Shown piece by piece: positions 41,586 to 49,032 of a stretch of DNA of 64,000 bases. A program made the position numbers and the translations under genes. The notes beneath the pieces were generated by a model, which saw only the letters and a program-made list of their open reading frames with translations, had not been told where the DNA came from and did not search any database. The DNA is from Hymenobacter ginkgonis (GTDB lineage: Bacteria > Bacteroidota > Bacteroidia > Cytophagales > Hymenobacteraceae): NCBI RefSeq assembly GCF_009755225.1, contig NZ_WQKZ01000001.1, positions 682,001 to 746,000 on the forward strand, in the 5' to 3' direction. Numbering within the stretch: the first letter of the stretch is position 1; every line of letters starts with the position of its first letter.

Positions 41586-42521
41586 CTAGTAGCGGTAAAC
41601 TTTATCCGCGTCGCTTTTGCGGAATTCTTCTTCAAAGTACTTAGCATCTTCAGCGTTGCGGGGTTTTACGCCCATTACAATGCCGCCATTTTTAATGCCT
41701 TCTTCGTATTCAGCGGCGTGCTCTTCTGGAATGCCCGAGCCTACCAGCGCACCAACCAAGCCACCCGTCAGGCCACCAGCACCGGCACCAGCCAAGGCTG
41801 CGGCAATTGGACCGGCAATGATGAGACCCAAACCGGGTAGGGCTACCGACGTGCCGATGGCTGCAATAGCGCCAATAATGGCACCCGCCGTACCACCGAT
41901 GGCCGAGCCTACGCCCGCGCCTTCCATAGCCTTATCACCTAGCTCGGTATGTGCGGTTTCGTCGCCGAAATGGGTTTTACGGGTTTCGTCCGACATCAAT
42001 ACGTTCACGTCATCTTTGTGGTAGCCACGCTCGTGCAGTGCCTGGTAGGCACGCTCGGCGCTGCTGCGGTCGCGGAACATGCCGCTCGTAGTGCTGCCTT
42101 CGCGGTAATCGTAGCTGTCTTGGTCACCCGTAATGGAGTCACCTACTGCATGGGCTGCGCGGTCAGCCGTATTCTGCACGGCATCAATGCCGCGGCCTAC
42201 AGCGGCACCGGCCGAACCCGCTAGTGCGGCACCTTTGGCGGTAGCGCTATAGTCGTCACCGGGACGCGAGTCGCCGGCGTTGGTGGGGGTAGTGGGCGAA
42301 GTCGTAGACAAGGGTTGGGTCGAAGTAGAGTCCAGCGTATTTGCATCTGAGGAGGTGCTGCCGCCAGTAGCGCTGCTGTAATCCGTGCCAGCGTTGTAGC
42401 TAGTGCTTTCGTTGCTGGTAATGCCGCTGTTGCCGAGGCCAGTGCCGGTATTGCTGGTGCCGTAGTTAGAGCCAGCGCCGGTGCCGGTGTTCATCGGGTT
42501 GTTTGCATCGTTGGTGTTCAT
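41586..42521 (-). CDS. General-stress/YflT-like protein with glycine-zipper region
   Basis: A 311-residue protein in three parts. Residues 1-100 are a low-complexity Ser/Thr/Asn/Gly region. Residues about 148-185 hold the general stress protein (YflT/17M) domain: SGMFRDRSSAERAYQALHERGYHKDDVNVLMSDE. Residues about 195-265 are a Gly/Ala-rich glycine-zipper segment (VGSAIGGTAGAIIGAIAAIG ... GAGAGGLTGGLVGALVG) able to insert in membrane. A C-terminal GGIVMGVKPRNAEDAKYFEEEF part repeats the domain end. Such proteins accumulate under heat, salt or drying stress in Bacteroidota; exact function unknown. Transcribed alone with its own terminator. Confidence 0.8.
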   Translation of the reverse strand: MNTNDANNPMNTGTGAGSNYGTSNTGTGLGNSGITSNESTSYNAGTDYSSATGGSTSSDANTLDSTSTQPLSTTSPTTPTNAGDSRPGDDYSATAKGAALAGSAGAAVGRGIDAVQNTADRAAHAVGDSITGDQDSYDYREGSTTSGMFRDRSSAERAYQALHERGYHKDDVNVLMSDETRKTHFGDETAHTELGDKAMEGAGVGSAIGGTAGAIIGAIAAIGTSVALPGLGLIIAGPIAAALAGAGAGGLTGGLVGALVGSGIPEEHAAEYEEGIKNGGIVMGVKPRNAEDAKYFEEEFRKSDADKVYRY

Positions 42522-42670
42522 CGCAGAGTTGGGTTAGTGGGAATAAGACCAGGCCAGTTGGCCCTGCCTTCTGGATAGCTAAACGGGACTAGGTGAATGC
42601 GGGTTGCGTTCGCTCCCAACATAACTAACACCAAAACCAGGCGACGCGCCAAGCCTACCGCCAAAGCATA

Positions 42671-42698
42671 AAAAAAGCCCCGGCCGAAGCCGGGGCAC
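42671..42698 (-). terminator. Terminator of the gene at 42720
   Basis: On the minus strand: GTGCCCCGGC-TTC-GGCCGGGGC, an 8-9 bp GC-rich stem followed by seven Ts. It lies 22 bases after the stop at 42720. Confidence 0.88.
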
Positions 42699-42719
42699 TG
42701 CAAACAGGCGGGGTAGGGC

Positions 42720-43100
42720 CTACGCTTCTTTTAAAGCGTACTGCGCATAGTTGTCTTCGGTAAGCCAAAATTCGCGGCATTCCCGAATCAGGTTCTTCAA
42801 AAAATTCTCGTCTTGCTTCAAGCTGCGCCACTCGCCGTAGCCGAGGCGCTCGCAAAGCTTGTAGAAATTATCACCTTGGCCCTTAGAGCCTTGCACACGC
42901 ACGAGGCAGCTCAGCAAGGGGCGGCCGGCCGCGTGTTCTTCGGTCGAAATTTCACCTAGCATTTCATTCAAGCGCGACTTTTCGTGCGAAATGTCCAGGT
43001 TTAAACCCAGCTCAGATTCTTGCACCAGCGTGAGATAGCTAACGGTGCCTGCTTGCTGCCGGGCATAGCGGATGAGGTAATGACGGAGGCGGTTAATCAT
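42720..43100 (-). CDS. Hypothetical protein, 126 residues
   Basis: Not recognised. A soluble, charged protein without signal peptide. Its first 60 residues (RHYLIRYARQQAGTVSYLTLVQESELGLNLDI) suggest a small alpha/beta fold related to nucleic-acid-binding or winged-helix folds; that is only an impression. The second half has conserved-looking LLSCLVRV, GDNFYKLCERLGYGEWRSL and ENFLKNLIRECREFW. The gene has its own terminator and clear upstream spacing. The start at 43100 was chosen over the upstream in-frame start since homologous-looking sequence starts at INRLRHYL. Confidence 0.65.
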   Translation of the reverse strand: MINRLRHYLIRYARQQAGTVSYLTLVQESELGLNLDISHEKSRLNEMLGEISTEEHAAGRPLLSCLVRVQGSKGQGDNFYKLCERLGYGEWRSLKQDENFLKNLIRECREFWLTEDNYAQYALKEA

Positions 43101-43246
43101 GCAGGAAAGGGAGTAGTTAACCCTGGGCAAGCCACGGAAAAAGACTGCCAGGAATTAAACTTTACGAATCAATGGGTGGGAATGGATTGCAACCAACTGC
43201 TCGCCCGACTAAAACAGGTCGTAGTGTTAAAGGAAGGATACCAAAA

Positions 43247-43279
43247 ATCGGGCCGGCGTTGCGCCGGCTCGGTTTTTTT
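43247..43279. terminator. Bidirectional terminator after proline dehydrogenase
   Basis: Stem GGCCGGCG / CGCCGGCT around a TTG loop, with T-rich flanks on both strands (ATTTTTGG on the minus strand, GGTTTTTTTC on the plus). On the minus strand it is 25 bases past the proline dehydrogenase stop. Confidence 0.75.
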
Positions 43280-43303
43280 CTAGAGAGGTAGGGGCTTCGA
43301 TGG

Positions 43304-44515
43304 CTACGCCCGGCCTTGGCGGCGGCGCAACTCCTTCTGAATGAGTAAGAACTCGCGGCTGCTTTGGCCGGCGATGGCCGTGTTTTCGTTGGCGCGGCGC
43401 AGCAGGTAGGGCATTACGGCCTCTACGGGGCCGTAGGGCACGTATTTGGCGGTGTGGTAGCCAGCGTGGGCAAGGTTGTAGCTCAGGTTGTCGCTCATGC
43501 CGTAGAGTTGGGCAAACCATACGCGCTCGTCGCCGGGCGCCAGGCCAGCTTCCTGCATCAATTGCGTGAGTAGGAGCGAGCTGGCTTCGTTGTGCGTGCC
43601 GGCGCACAGGCTGATGCGGTCGATGTGCTGCACGCAGTAGCGCAGCGACTCATTATACAGGTCGTCGGTGGCCTGCTTGGTGGGGTTGATGGGGGTAGCG
43701 TGGCCGCGCTGCTGCGCCACGCGGGCTTCCTTCTCCATATAAGCGCCGCGTACCAGCTTCACGCCTAAGTAGTAACTGCCCTGTGCGGCGCGGTCGTGGG
43801 CGGCTTGCAGTGCCTCCAGGCGGTCGTGGCGGTAGAGCTGATAGGTATTCCACACAATGGCGCGCTCCTGGTTGTAGCGGCGCATCATGTCCTCGGCTAA
43901 GTCGTCGATGGTTTGTTGAAACCAGCTTTCTTCGGCGTCTACAAACAAGCGCACGCCGTGCTGGTGAGCGCTGGCGCACAGCGCATCGAGCCGCTGGCGG
44001 CCGCGCTCAAACGTGGTTTGCTCGTCGGGGGTGAGGGCCGCGCCGGCCTGCACTTTCTCCAGCAGGGGGGTAGGCATGAGGCCAGTTACCTTAAACACCG
44101 AAAATGGCACGTTGGGCGTGGTGGCAGCCAGCGCAATGGTAGCCAAAATCTCGTCGCGGGTGCGGTCGAAGCTGCGGTCGTTGCCGGTGCCTTCCACCGA
44201 GTAGTCGAGAATGGTGCCGATGTGGTAACGGCCTAGTTCAGCAATTACTGGCTCGCACTCCTTGATAGTTTCGCCACCGCAAAACTGTTTGAAGATGGAG
44301 TGCTTGATGAGAAACTTGGTACCCGGAAAATTAAATTTTAGCGCCGACTGCATCAGTCCGCCGCCGGCTTTCACCAAGCTGCCATTGTTCATGGCCGCAA
44401 ACAGGGCGTACATCTTACGCAGGTCGGTGTCCGACTTCGATTCGAAGGCAATGCGCGTGTCTTCGAACGAGATAGGGGCCACGAGCGGCGCGGGAGCGGT
44501 GGAAGTGGTAGCCAT
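43304..44515 (-). CDS. Proline dehydrogenase
   Basis: A 403-residue FAD-dependent proline dehydrogenase TIM barrel, oxidising proline to pyrroline-5-carboxylate and passing electrons to quinones. Motifs of the family are visible: LVRGAYMEKE (beta-strand 5 with the substrate-contact Arg), TNPTKQATDDLYN-type stretch, and the C-terminal YVPYGPVEAVMPYLLRRANENT helix that closes over substrate. It is the stand-alone type, not fused to P5C dehydrogenase. An N-terminal Ala/Pro region of about 15 residues is not conserved. Its ATG is preceded by CCCTACCCCCC. Confidence 0.93.
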   Translation of the reverse strand: MATTSTAPAPLVAPISFEDTRIAFESKSDTDLRKMYALFAAMNNGSLVKAGGGLMQSALKFNFPGTKFLIKHSIFKQFCGGETIKECEPVIAELGRYHIGTILDYSVEGTGNDRSFDRTRDEILATIALAATTPNVPFSVFKVTGLMPTPLLEKVQAGAALTPDEQTTFERGRQRLDALCASAHQHGVRLFVDAEESWFQQTIDDLAEDMMRRYNQERAIVWNTYQLYRHDRLEALQAAHDRAAQGSYYLGVKLVRGAYMEKEARVAQQRGHATPINPTKQATDDLYNESLRYCVQHIDRISLCAGTHNEASSLLLTQLMQEAGLAPGDERVWFAQLYGMSDNLSYNLAHAGYHTAKYVPYGPVEAVMPYLLRRANENTAIAGQSSREFLLIQKELRRRQGRA

Positions 44516-44729
44516 AAAGAATAAGGGGGGTAGGGGGCTCAGTAGCAGGGCGGGCCACGAAGGTAACGCGAGCCCGTAAAACCCCGTTCGGCCGCGCCTA
44601 GTTACTTTTAGGGTTATAAACCGGAGGTGCTCTTCGGGTCAATCAGTTACCCTACGCTTTTACGCTGTGCTTGCCGCCGCCGTTGCGGCAGCCTGGGCCC
44701 AGAATACGCTTCTGCGCTCTCCTACATCA

Positions 44730-45860
44730 ATGGAAAATACCGCTACCGCCGACACCTACTTTACGCGCCTGCTCGCGGCGAAAGGCCAGCCGCTGCTTAT
44801 TGCCGGCCCCTGCTCGGCCGAGTCCGAAGCGCAAGTGCTCACCGTGGCCCGCGCCCTTAAGGCAGCCGGCCAGGCCGACATGTACCGCGCTGGCATCTGG
44901 AAGCCGCGCACCAAGCCCGGCGGCTTCGAGGGGATGGGCACGGCTGCGCTGCCCTGGCTGCAAGCGGCCCGCGCCGAAACTGGCCTGCCCATGGCCATTG
45001 AGGTGGCTACCCCCCGCCACGTGGAGGATGCCCTCAAGCACGGCATCGACGTGCTCTGGATTGGGGCCCGTACCACCGTAAATCCGTTTGCGGTGCAGGA
45101 ACTGGCCGATGCGCTGGCCGGCACTGGCACGCCGGTAATGGTGAAAAACCCCGTGAACCCCGACCTCGCGCTGTGGGCCGGCGCGCTGGAGCGCTTAGAG
45201 CGCGCGGGCATCACCAACTTGGCAGCTATCCACCGGGGTTTCAGCACGTTTGCGCCCTCGCGCTATCGCAATTCGCCCACCTGGGCTATTCCGATTGAGC
45301 TGAAAACGCGCTACCCCCAACTGCCGCTCATCAACGACCCCAGCCATATTGGCGGCTCGCGCGATTTGCTGCTGCCCATCGCCCAGAAGGCGCTCGACCT
45401 CGATTATGATGGCCTCATCATCGAAACGCACCCCGACCCCGACCACGCCCTTAGCGACGCTGCCCAGCAGGTGACGCCCGCCCGCTTGCAGGAAATCCTG
45501 AGCGAATTGAAATACCGCTACCGCAGTTCCGACAACATCGACTACCGCAACAAGGCTGAGGAACTGCGCCAGAAAATGGATACCGCCGACCACGAAATCC
45601 TCGAAATGCTGGCCCGCCGCATGGCGCTCATCCAGGAGCTGGCCGAGTATAAGAAAGAGAATAACGTGAAAATCTTGCAGCTCGAGCGCTGGCAGGAAAT
45701 CTTTAAAACCCGGCCCGAATGGGGCAAAAAGCTGAATATCGACGAGAAATTTGTGGGCGAATTGTATAAGCTGATTCACATCGAGAGCATTCGCCAGCAA
45801 ACGGAAGTGCTCAACGGCCGGCCCATCGACGGCATTGCGCACCTGGGCCCCGGCTTGTAG
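44730..45860 (+). CDS. Bifunctional DAHP synthase / chorismate mutase (type II)
   Basis: A 376-residue fusion. Residues about 1-265 are a type I-beta DAHP synthase: PLLIAGPCSAES, WKPRTKPGGFEGMG, the KNPVNPD segment and IETHPDPDHALSD, which includes metal ligands. It condenses PEP and erythrose-4-phosphate, the entry step of aromatic synthesis. Residues about 285-365 are an AroQ chorismate mutase (RQKMDTADHEILEMLARRMALIQELAEYKKENNVKILQ), converting chorismate to prephenate. The mutase domain may also be the allosteric sensor for the synthase. The start at 44730 was chosen over 44667. It is followed by aroB and aroA on the same strand. Confidence 0.94.
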   Translation: MENTATADTYFTRLLAAKGQPLLIAGPCSAESEAQVLTVARALKAAGQADMYRAGIWKPRTKPGGFEGMGTAALPWLQAARAETGLPMAIEVATPRHVEDALKHGIDVLWIGARTTVNPFAVQELADALAGTGTPVMVKNPVNPDLALWAGALERLERAGITNLAAIHRGFSTFAPSRYRNSPTWAIPIELKTRYPQLPLINDPSHIGGSRDLLLPIAQKALDLDYDGLIIETHPDPDHALSDAAQQVTPARLQEILSELKYRYRSSDNIDYRNKAEELRQKMDTADHEILEMLARRMALIQELAEYKKENNVKILQLERWQEIFKTRPEWGKKLNIDEKFVGELYKLIHIESIRQQTEVLNGRPIDGIAHLGPGL

Positions 45861-45876
45861 CCCCAAGCCCTCGCCT

Positions 45877-45940
45877 AAGTAAAAAGCAGGGGGTAGGGCC
45901 ACGGTTAGCAGACTGTGGCCCTACCCCCTGCTTTTTACTT
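45877..45940. terminator. Bidirectional terminator, motif-based
   Basis: Perfect 26-bp stem (AAGTAAAAAGCAGGGGGTAG...) with a 12-base loop, A/T tracts at both outer ends. It separates the convergent DAHP synthase and lipoprotein genes. The GGGGGTAGGG motif forms the core of the stem. Confidence 0.9.
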
Positions 45941-45955
45941 ACCCAATCCCCCACT

Positions 45956-46423
45956 TTATTCGGCCACCCAGTGGTAGAACTCATAAGCCCCGCCGTCGAG
46001 GCAAGCCGCCTCGCCTACTAGCGATAGCTGCTGACCGTCTGGGGTTTTGGTGATGCGGTAGGTTTTGCGGTCGTTGTTGGGCACGTCCGAATCGGTTTCG
46101 AAATTGATGATGGGTACTGTTACTTGCGGGGCGCCGCATTTTGGCAGGTTGCCCATGGATAGCTGGTAGTCAGTAGTTTTATTCAGCTTGCTGTTATGCT
46201 GAATCGTAACCTGCCCATCAGCGTTGAACACCAGTTGGCGCGTGAAGCCTTCGGTGGTGGGGGTGCGGTTGCCGGCCTGATAGCTAGTCTTTTCCCATTC
46301 CCAATGGCCAGTGCTTAGGGCCAGGGCATCGTAGCTGCGGGGCTGTACTTCGTCGTTGGTAGAGCGGCAACTTTGTGCCGCCACTAAGCCAAAAACGGCA
46401 ACCAGAAGCATCGCTTTTTTCAT
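45956..46423 (-). CDS. Hypothetical lipoprotein, lipocalin-like
   Basis: A 155-residue protein with a lipoprotein leader: MKKAMLLVAVFGLVAAQSC, lipid-modified Cys19. The mature part starts with a Ser/Asp/Glu linker and then has a beta-rich body (GHWEWEKTSYQ, RQLVFNADGQVTI, YQLSMGNLPKCG, KTYRITKTPDGQQLSLVGEAACLDGG), consistent with the lipocalin-like domains common in Bacteroidota lipoproteins. Two Cys (KCGAP and AACLDGG) could form a disulfide. It lies opposite in direction to, and between, aromatic pathway genes, and has no evident functional link to them. Confidence 0.72.
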   Translation of the reverse strand: MKKAMLLVAVFGLVAAQSCRSTNDEVQPRSYDALALSTGHWEWEKTSYQAGNRTPTTEGFTRQLVFNADGQVTIQHNSKLNKTTDYQLSMGNLPKCGAPQVTVPIINFETDSDVPNNDRKTYRITKTPDGQQLSLVGEAACLDGGAYEFYHWVAE

Positions 46424-46579
46424 GGGAAACAGGAGGGCAGGGGAAAGCGCCGTGCGGGTAAGGTACAAGTATAAGAGTGGGCGGCCCGACTGCAGGTTGC
46501 AGGCCGCCCCCTAAAATTGCTGGGGTTGCCGCCGTTTCTTTGCGCTAGGTTTTTAAAGCTACTATTAAGCGGCCCGTTT

Positions 46580-47626
46580 GTGAATACTCCCCCCGTTATC
46601 GGCCCCGAGGCCCCGGCCGCTCTGGCCGATTTATTGCGCCAAGCTGCTCCCAGCCGCCTCTTTGTACTGGCCGATACCAACACGGCTCGCGACTGCTACC
46701 CCCGGCTGCTCGCCCACCTACCCGCCCACGAGCTGCTAACCATCGAGGCGGGCGAGGAATATAAAACGCTGGCCACCTGCGCCGAAGTGTGGAGCTGGCT
46801 TACGGCACACCAGGCCGACCGCCACGCGCTGCTCGTGTGCATCGGCGGCGGCGTGGTGACGGACCTGGGCGGGTTTTGCGCCGCGACTTACAAGCGGGGC
46901 ATCCGGTGCGTGGGCGTGCCCACTACTTTGCTCGCGCAGGTAGATGCGGCGGTAGGCGGCAAAACGGGCGTCGATTTTGAAGGGTTTAAAAACCATATCG
47001 GCGTGTTTCAGGAGCCGGAGGCCGTGTTTATTTACCCGGCGTTTTTGCAAACCCTACCCCCCCGCGAGTTGCGTTCGGGCTACGCCGAAGTCATCAAGCA
47101 CGCGCTCATTGCCGATGCGCCGGCCTTTGCGCAGCTGCATGGGCTGCGCGTAGACGCCCAGCCCGACTGGACGGCTACCATCCAGCACTCGGTGGCAATC
47201 AAGGAGAACATTGTGACCCAAGACCCGCACGAAAGCGGCCCGCGCAAGCTGCTCAACTTCGGCCACACCATTGGCCACGCCATTGAAAGCTACCTGCTTA
47301 CCCAACCCGGCCGTGAGGTGCGCCACGGCGAAGCTGTGGCCGCGGGCATTCTCTGCGAAAGCTGGCTTTCGGCGCAGCGCAACCTACTCAGCGCAGGCGA
47401 GCTAACCGAAATAGCAGGGGTAGTGCGCGAGACTTTCGCTAAAATTCAGTTCAGCCAGCTCGAAACGGAAGCCATTGCGGCCTACGCCACCCACGATAAA
47501 AAGAACCGCGCCGATGTTATCAACTGCACGCTGCTGCACGGGATAGGGCGCGGCGTGTACGACCAGGCCATTACGCTGGCCGAAGTGAGGGCAGCACTGG
47601 ATTATTACCATCAGGCTGCCCTCTAA
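46580..47626 (+). CDS. aroB: 3-dehydroquinate synthase
   Basis: A 348-residue NAD- and zinc-dependent enzyme making 3-dehydroquinate from DAHP, step two of the shikimate pathway. NAD-binding loop GGGVVTDLGGFCAATYKRG (about residues 93-111), VGVPTTLLAQVDAAVGGKTGVD, zinc ligands in YAEVIKHALI (Glu) and NFGHTIGHAIE plus RHGEAVA (His) are intact. Start: the GTG at 46580 begins MNTPPVIG-, giving the family's normal length; the TTG at 46517 would add an unlikely 21 residues that cover a promoter-like TTTCTTTG box (46536). Confidence 0.93.
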   Translation: MNTPPVIGPEAPAALADLLRQAAPSRLFVLADTNTARDCYPRLLAHLPAHELLTIEAGEEYKTLATCAEVWSWLTAHQADRHALLVCIGGGVVTDLGGFCAATYKRGIRCVGVPTTLLAQVDAAVGGKTGVDFEGFKNHIGVFQEPEAVFIYPAFLQTLPPRELRSGYAEVIKHALIADAPAFAQLHGLRVDAQPDWTATIQHSVAIKENIVTQDPHESGPRKLLNFGHTIGHAIESYLLTQPGREVRHGEAVAAGILCESWLSAQRNLLSAGELTEIAGVVRETFAKIQFSQLETEAIAAYATHDKKNRADVINCTLLHGIGRGVYDQAITLAEVRAALDYYHQAAL

Positions 47627-47741
47627 GTAAGCGTTGCGGATTGATGTAACCCCTAGTGCATCAACAGTCAAATTGGTTTAGCCCAAAATCAAGCTAGGAA
47701 AAAATAAAGAAGCGGCAGAAAACGCCGCTTAACATCTGCTA

Positions 47742-48995
47742 ATGAGCACTCAATCCTTATCCTGGCCCGGCGGCCCATTGGCCGGTACCGCCAATCTTCC
47801 CGCCTCCAAAAGCGAGAGCAACCGCGCCTTGCTGCTGCAGCGGCTGGCGGGCGGCGGCCACCTCACGCACCTCTCCGAAGCCAACGATACTGTGCTGATG
47901 GAGCGCCTGCTCACGCAAGCTGCTACCACCGACCTGCTCGACGCCGAGGATGCCGGCACCGTTATGCGCTTCATGACCGCCTACTTGGCCGTAACCGGCT
48001 GGCGCGGCACTCTCACCGGCGCCGCTCGCATGAAGCAGCGCCCCATCGCTATTTTGGTAGAAGGCCTGCAGGCGCTGGGCGCCGACATTTCGTATGCTGA
48101 AAAAGAAGGCTACCCCCCCCTACATTTCGAAGGCCGCGCGCTGACGCCGGCCGCCGGGCAAGCCGAACTGCGCGTGCGCGGCGACATTAGCAGCCAGTAT
48201 ATTTCGGCGCTCCTGATGATAGGGCCCACGCTGCCCGGGGGCCTGCGCCTGCGCCTAACGGGCGAAATTGGCTCGCGCCCCTACATCGACATGACGCTGA
48301 ACTTGATGCGCCATTTTGGTGCTACGGCCGAAGCCGGGCCCGAGGAATCCGTTGTGGTGCAACCCGGTGGCTACCGCCCCGCCGACTACGAAGTAGAAGG
48401 CGATTGGTCGGCGGCCAGCTACTGGTATGCGCTGGTGGCCCTGGCGCCGGCTGGCTCGGCCATAACGCTGCCCAAGCTGCGGCCAGTGTCGTGGCAGGGC
48501 GACCACGTTATTCAGTACATTATGAAGGGCTTGGGCGTGGCAACCGAGTTCTTGCCGGCTGGTGCTGGTGTGCACCTTACGCAAGTGCCCCTGGCCCCCG
48601 CCGAACTGCTAACCCAGCCCTTCGACTTTACCGATTGCCCCGACTTGGCCCAGACGGTGGCCGTGGTGGCGGCGGCGCTGGGCGTGCCGCTGCGCTTGGC
48701 CGGCCTGCACAGCTTACGCATTAAGGAAACCGACCGCATTGCGGCCATCCAAGCTGAGCTGCGCAAGCTTGGCGCCGATATGCCCGAAGTGGCGCCGGGC
48801 ATATTTGAAATTCAATCAACTGATTTTCAAGTTGGAAATCAGGAAATTGCCACGTATGAAGACCACCGCATGGCCATGGCTTTTGCCCCGCTGGCCATGC
48901 GGGGGCCGCTGCGTGTGCAGCATCCGCAAGTGGTGCGCAAGTCATACCCGAGTTTTTGGCACGAGCTGGCCCGCGTGGGCGTAGTCCTGCCCTAG
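47742..48995 (+). CDS. aroA: 3-phosphoshikimate 1-carboxyvinyltransferase (EPSP synthase)
   Basis: A 417-residue EPSP synthase joining PEP to shikimate-3-phosphate. Residues of the active site are visible: Lys23 in PASKSESNRALLL, DAGTVMRF (the family usually has NAGTAMR), the Arg-Pro helix QRPI, SSQYISALLM, LRIKETDRI and the closing EDHRMAMAFA. Glyphosate class cannot be judged. It follows aroB by 115 bases; a small hairpin (AAGCGGC / GCCGCTT, 47711-47731) lies in the leader. A C8 run at 48113-48120, part of a CTACCCCC motif, lies inside the gene. Confidence 0.93.
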   Translation: MSTQSLSWPGGPLAGTANLPASKSESNRALLLQRLAGGGHLTHLSEANDTVLMERLLTQAATTDLLDAEDAGTVMRFMTAYLAVTGWRGTLTGAARMKQRPIAILVEGLQALGADISYAEKEGYPPLHFEGRALTPAAGQAELRVRGDISSQYISALLMIGPTLPGGLRLRLTGEIGSRPYIDMTLNLMRHFGATAEAGPEESVVVQPGGYRPADYEVEGDWSAASYWYALVALAPAGSAITLPKLRPVSWQGDHVIQYIMKGLGVATEFLPAGAGVHLTQVPLAPAELLTQPFDFTDCPDLAQTVAVVAAALGVPLRLAGLHSLRIKETDRIAAIQAELRKLGADMPEVAPGIFEIQSTDFQVGNQEIATYEDHRMAMAFAPLAMRGPLRVQHPQVVRKSYPSFWHELARVGVVLP

Positions 48996-49032
48996 CGTCG
49001 CCTTTCCACCCTAAGCCCTCTGCTTCAAGCAT

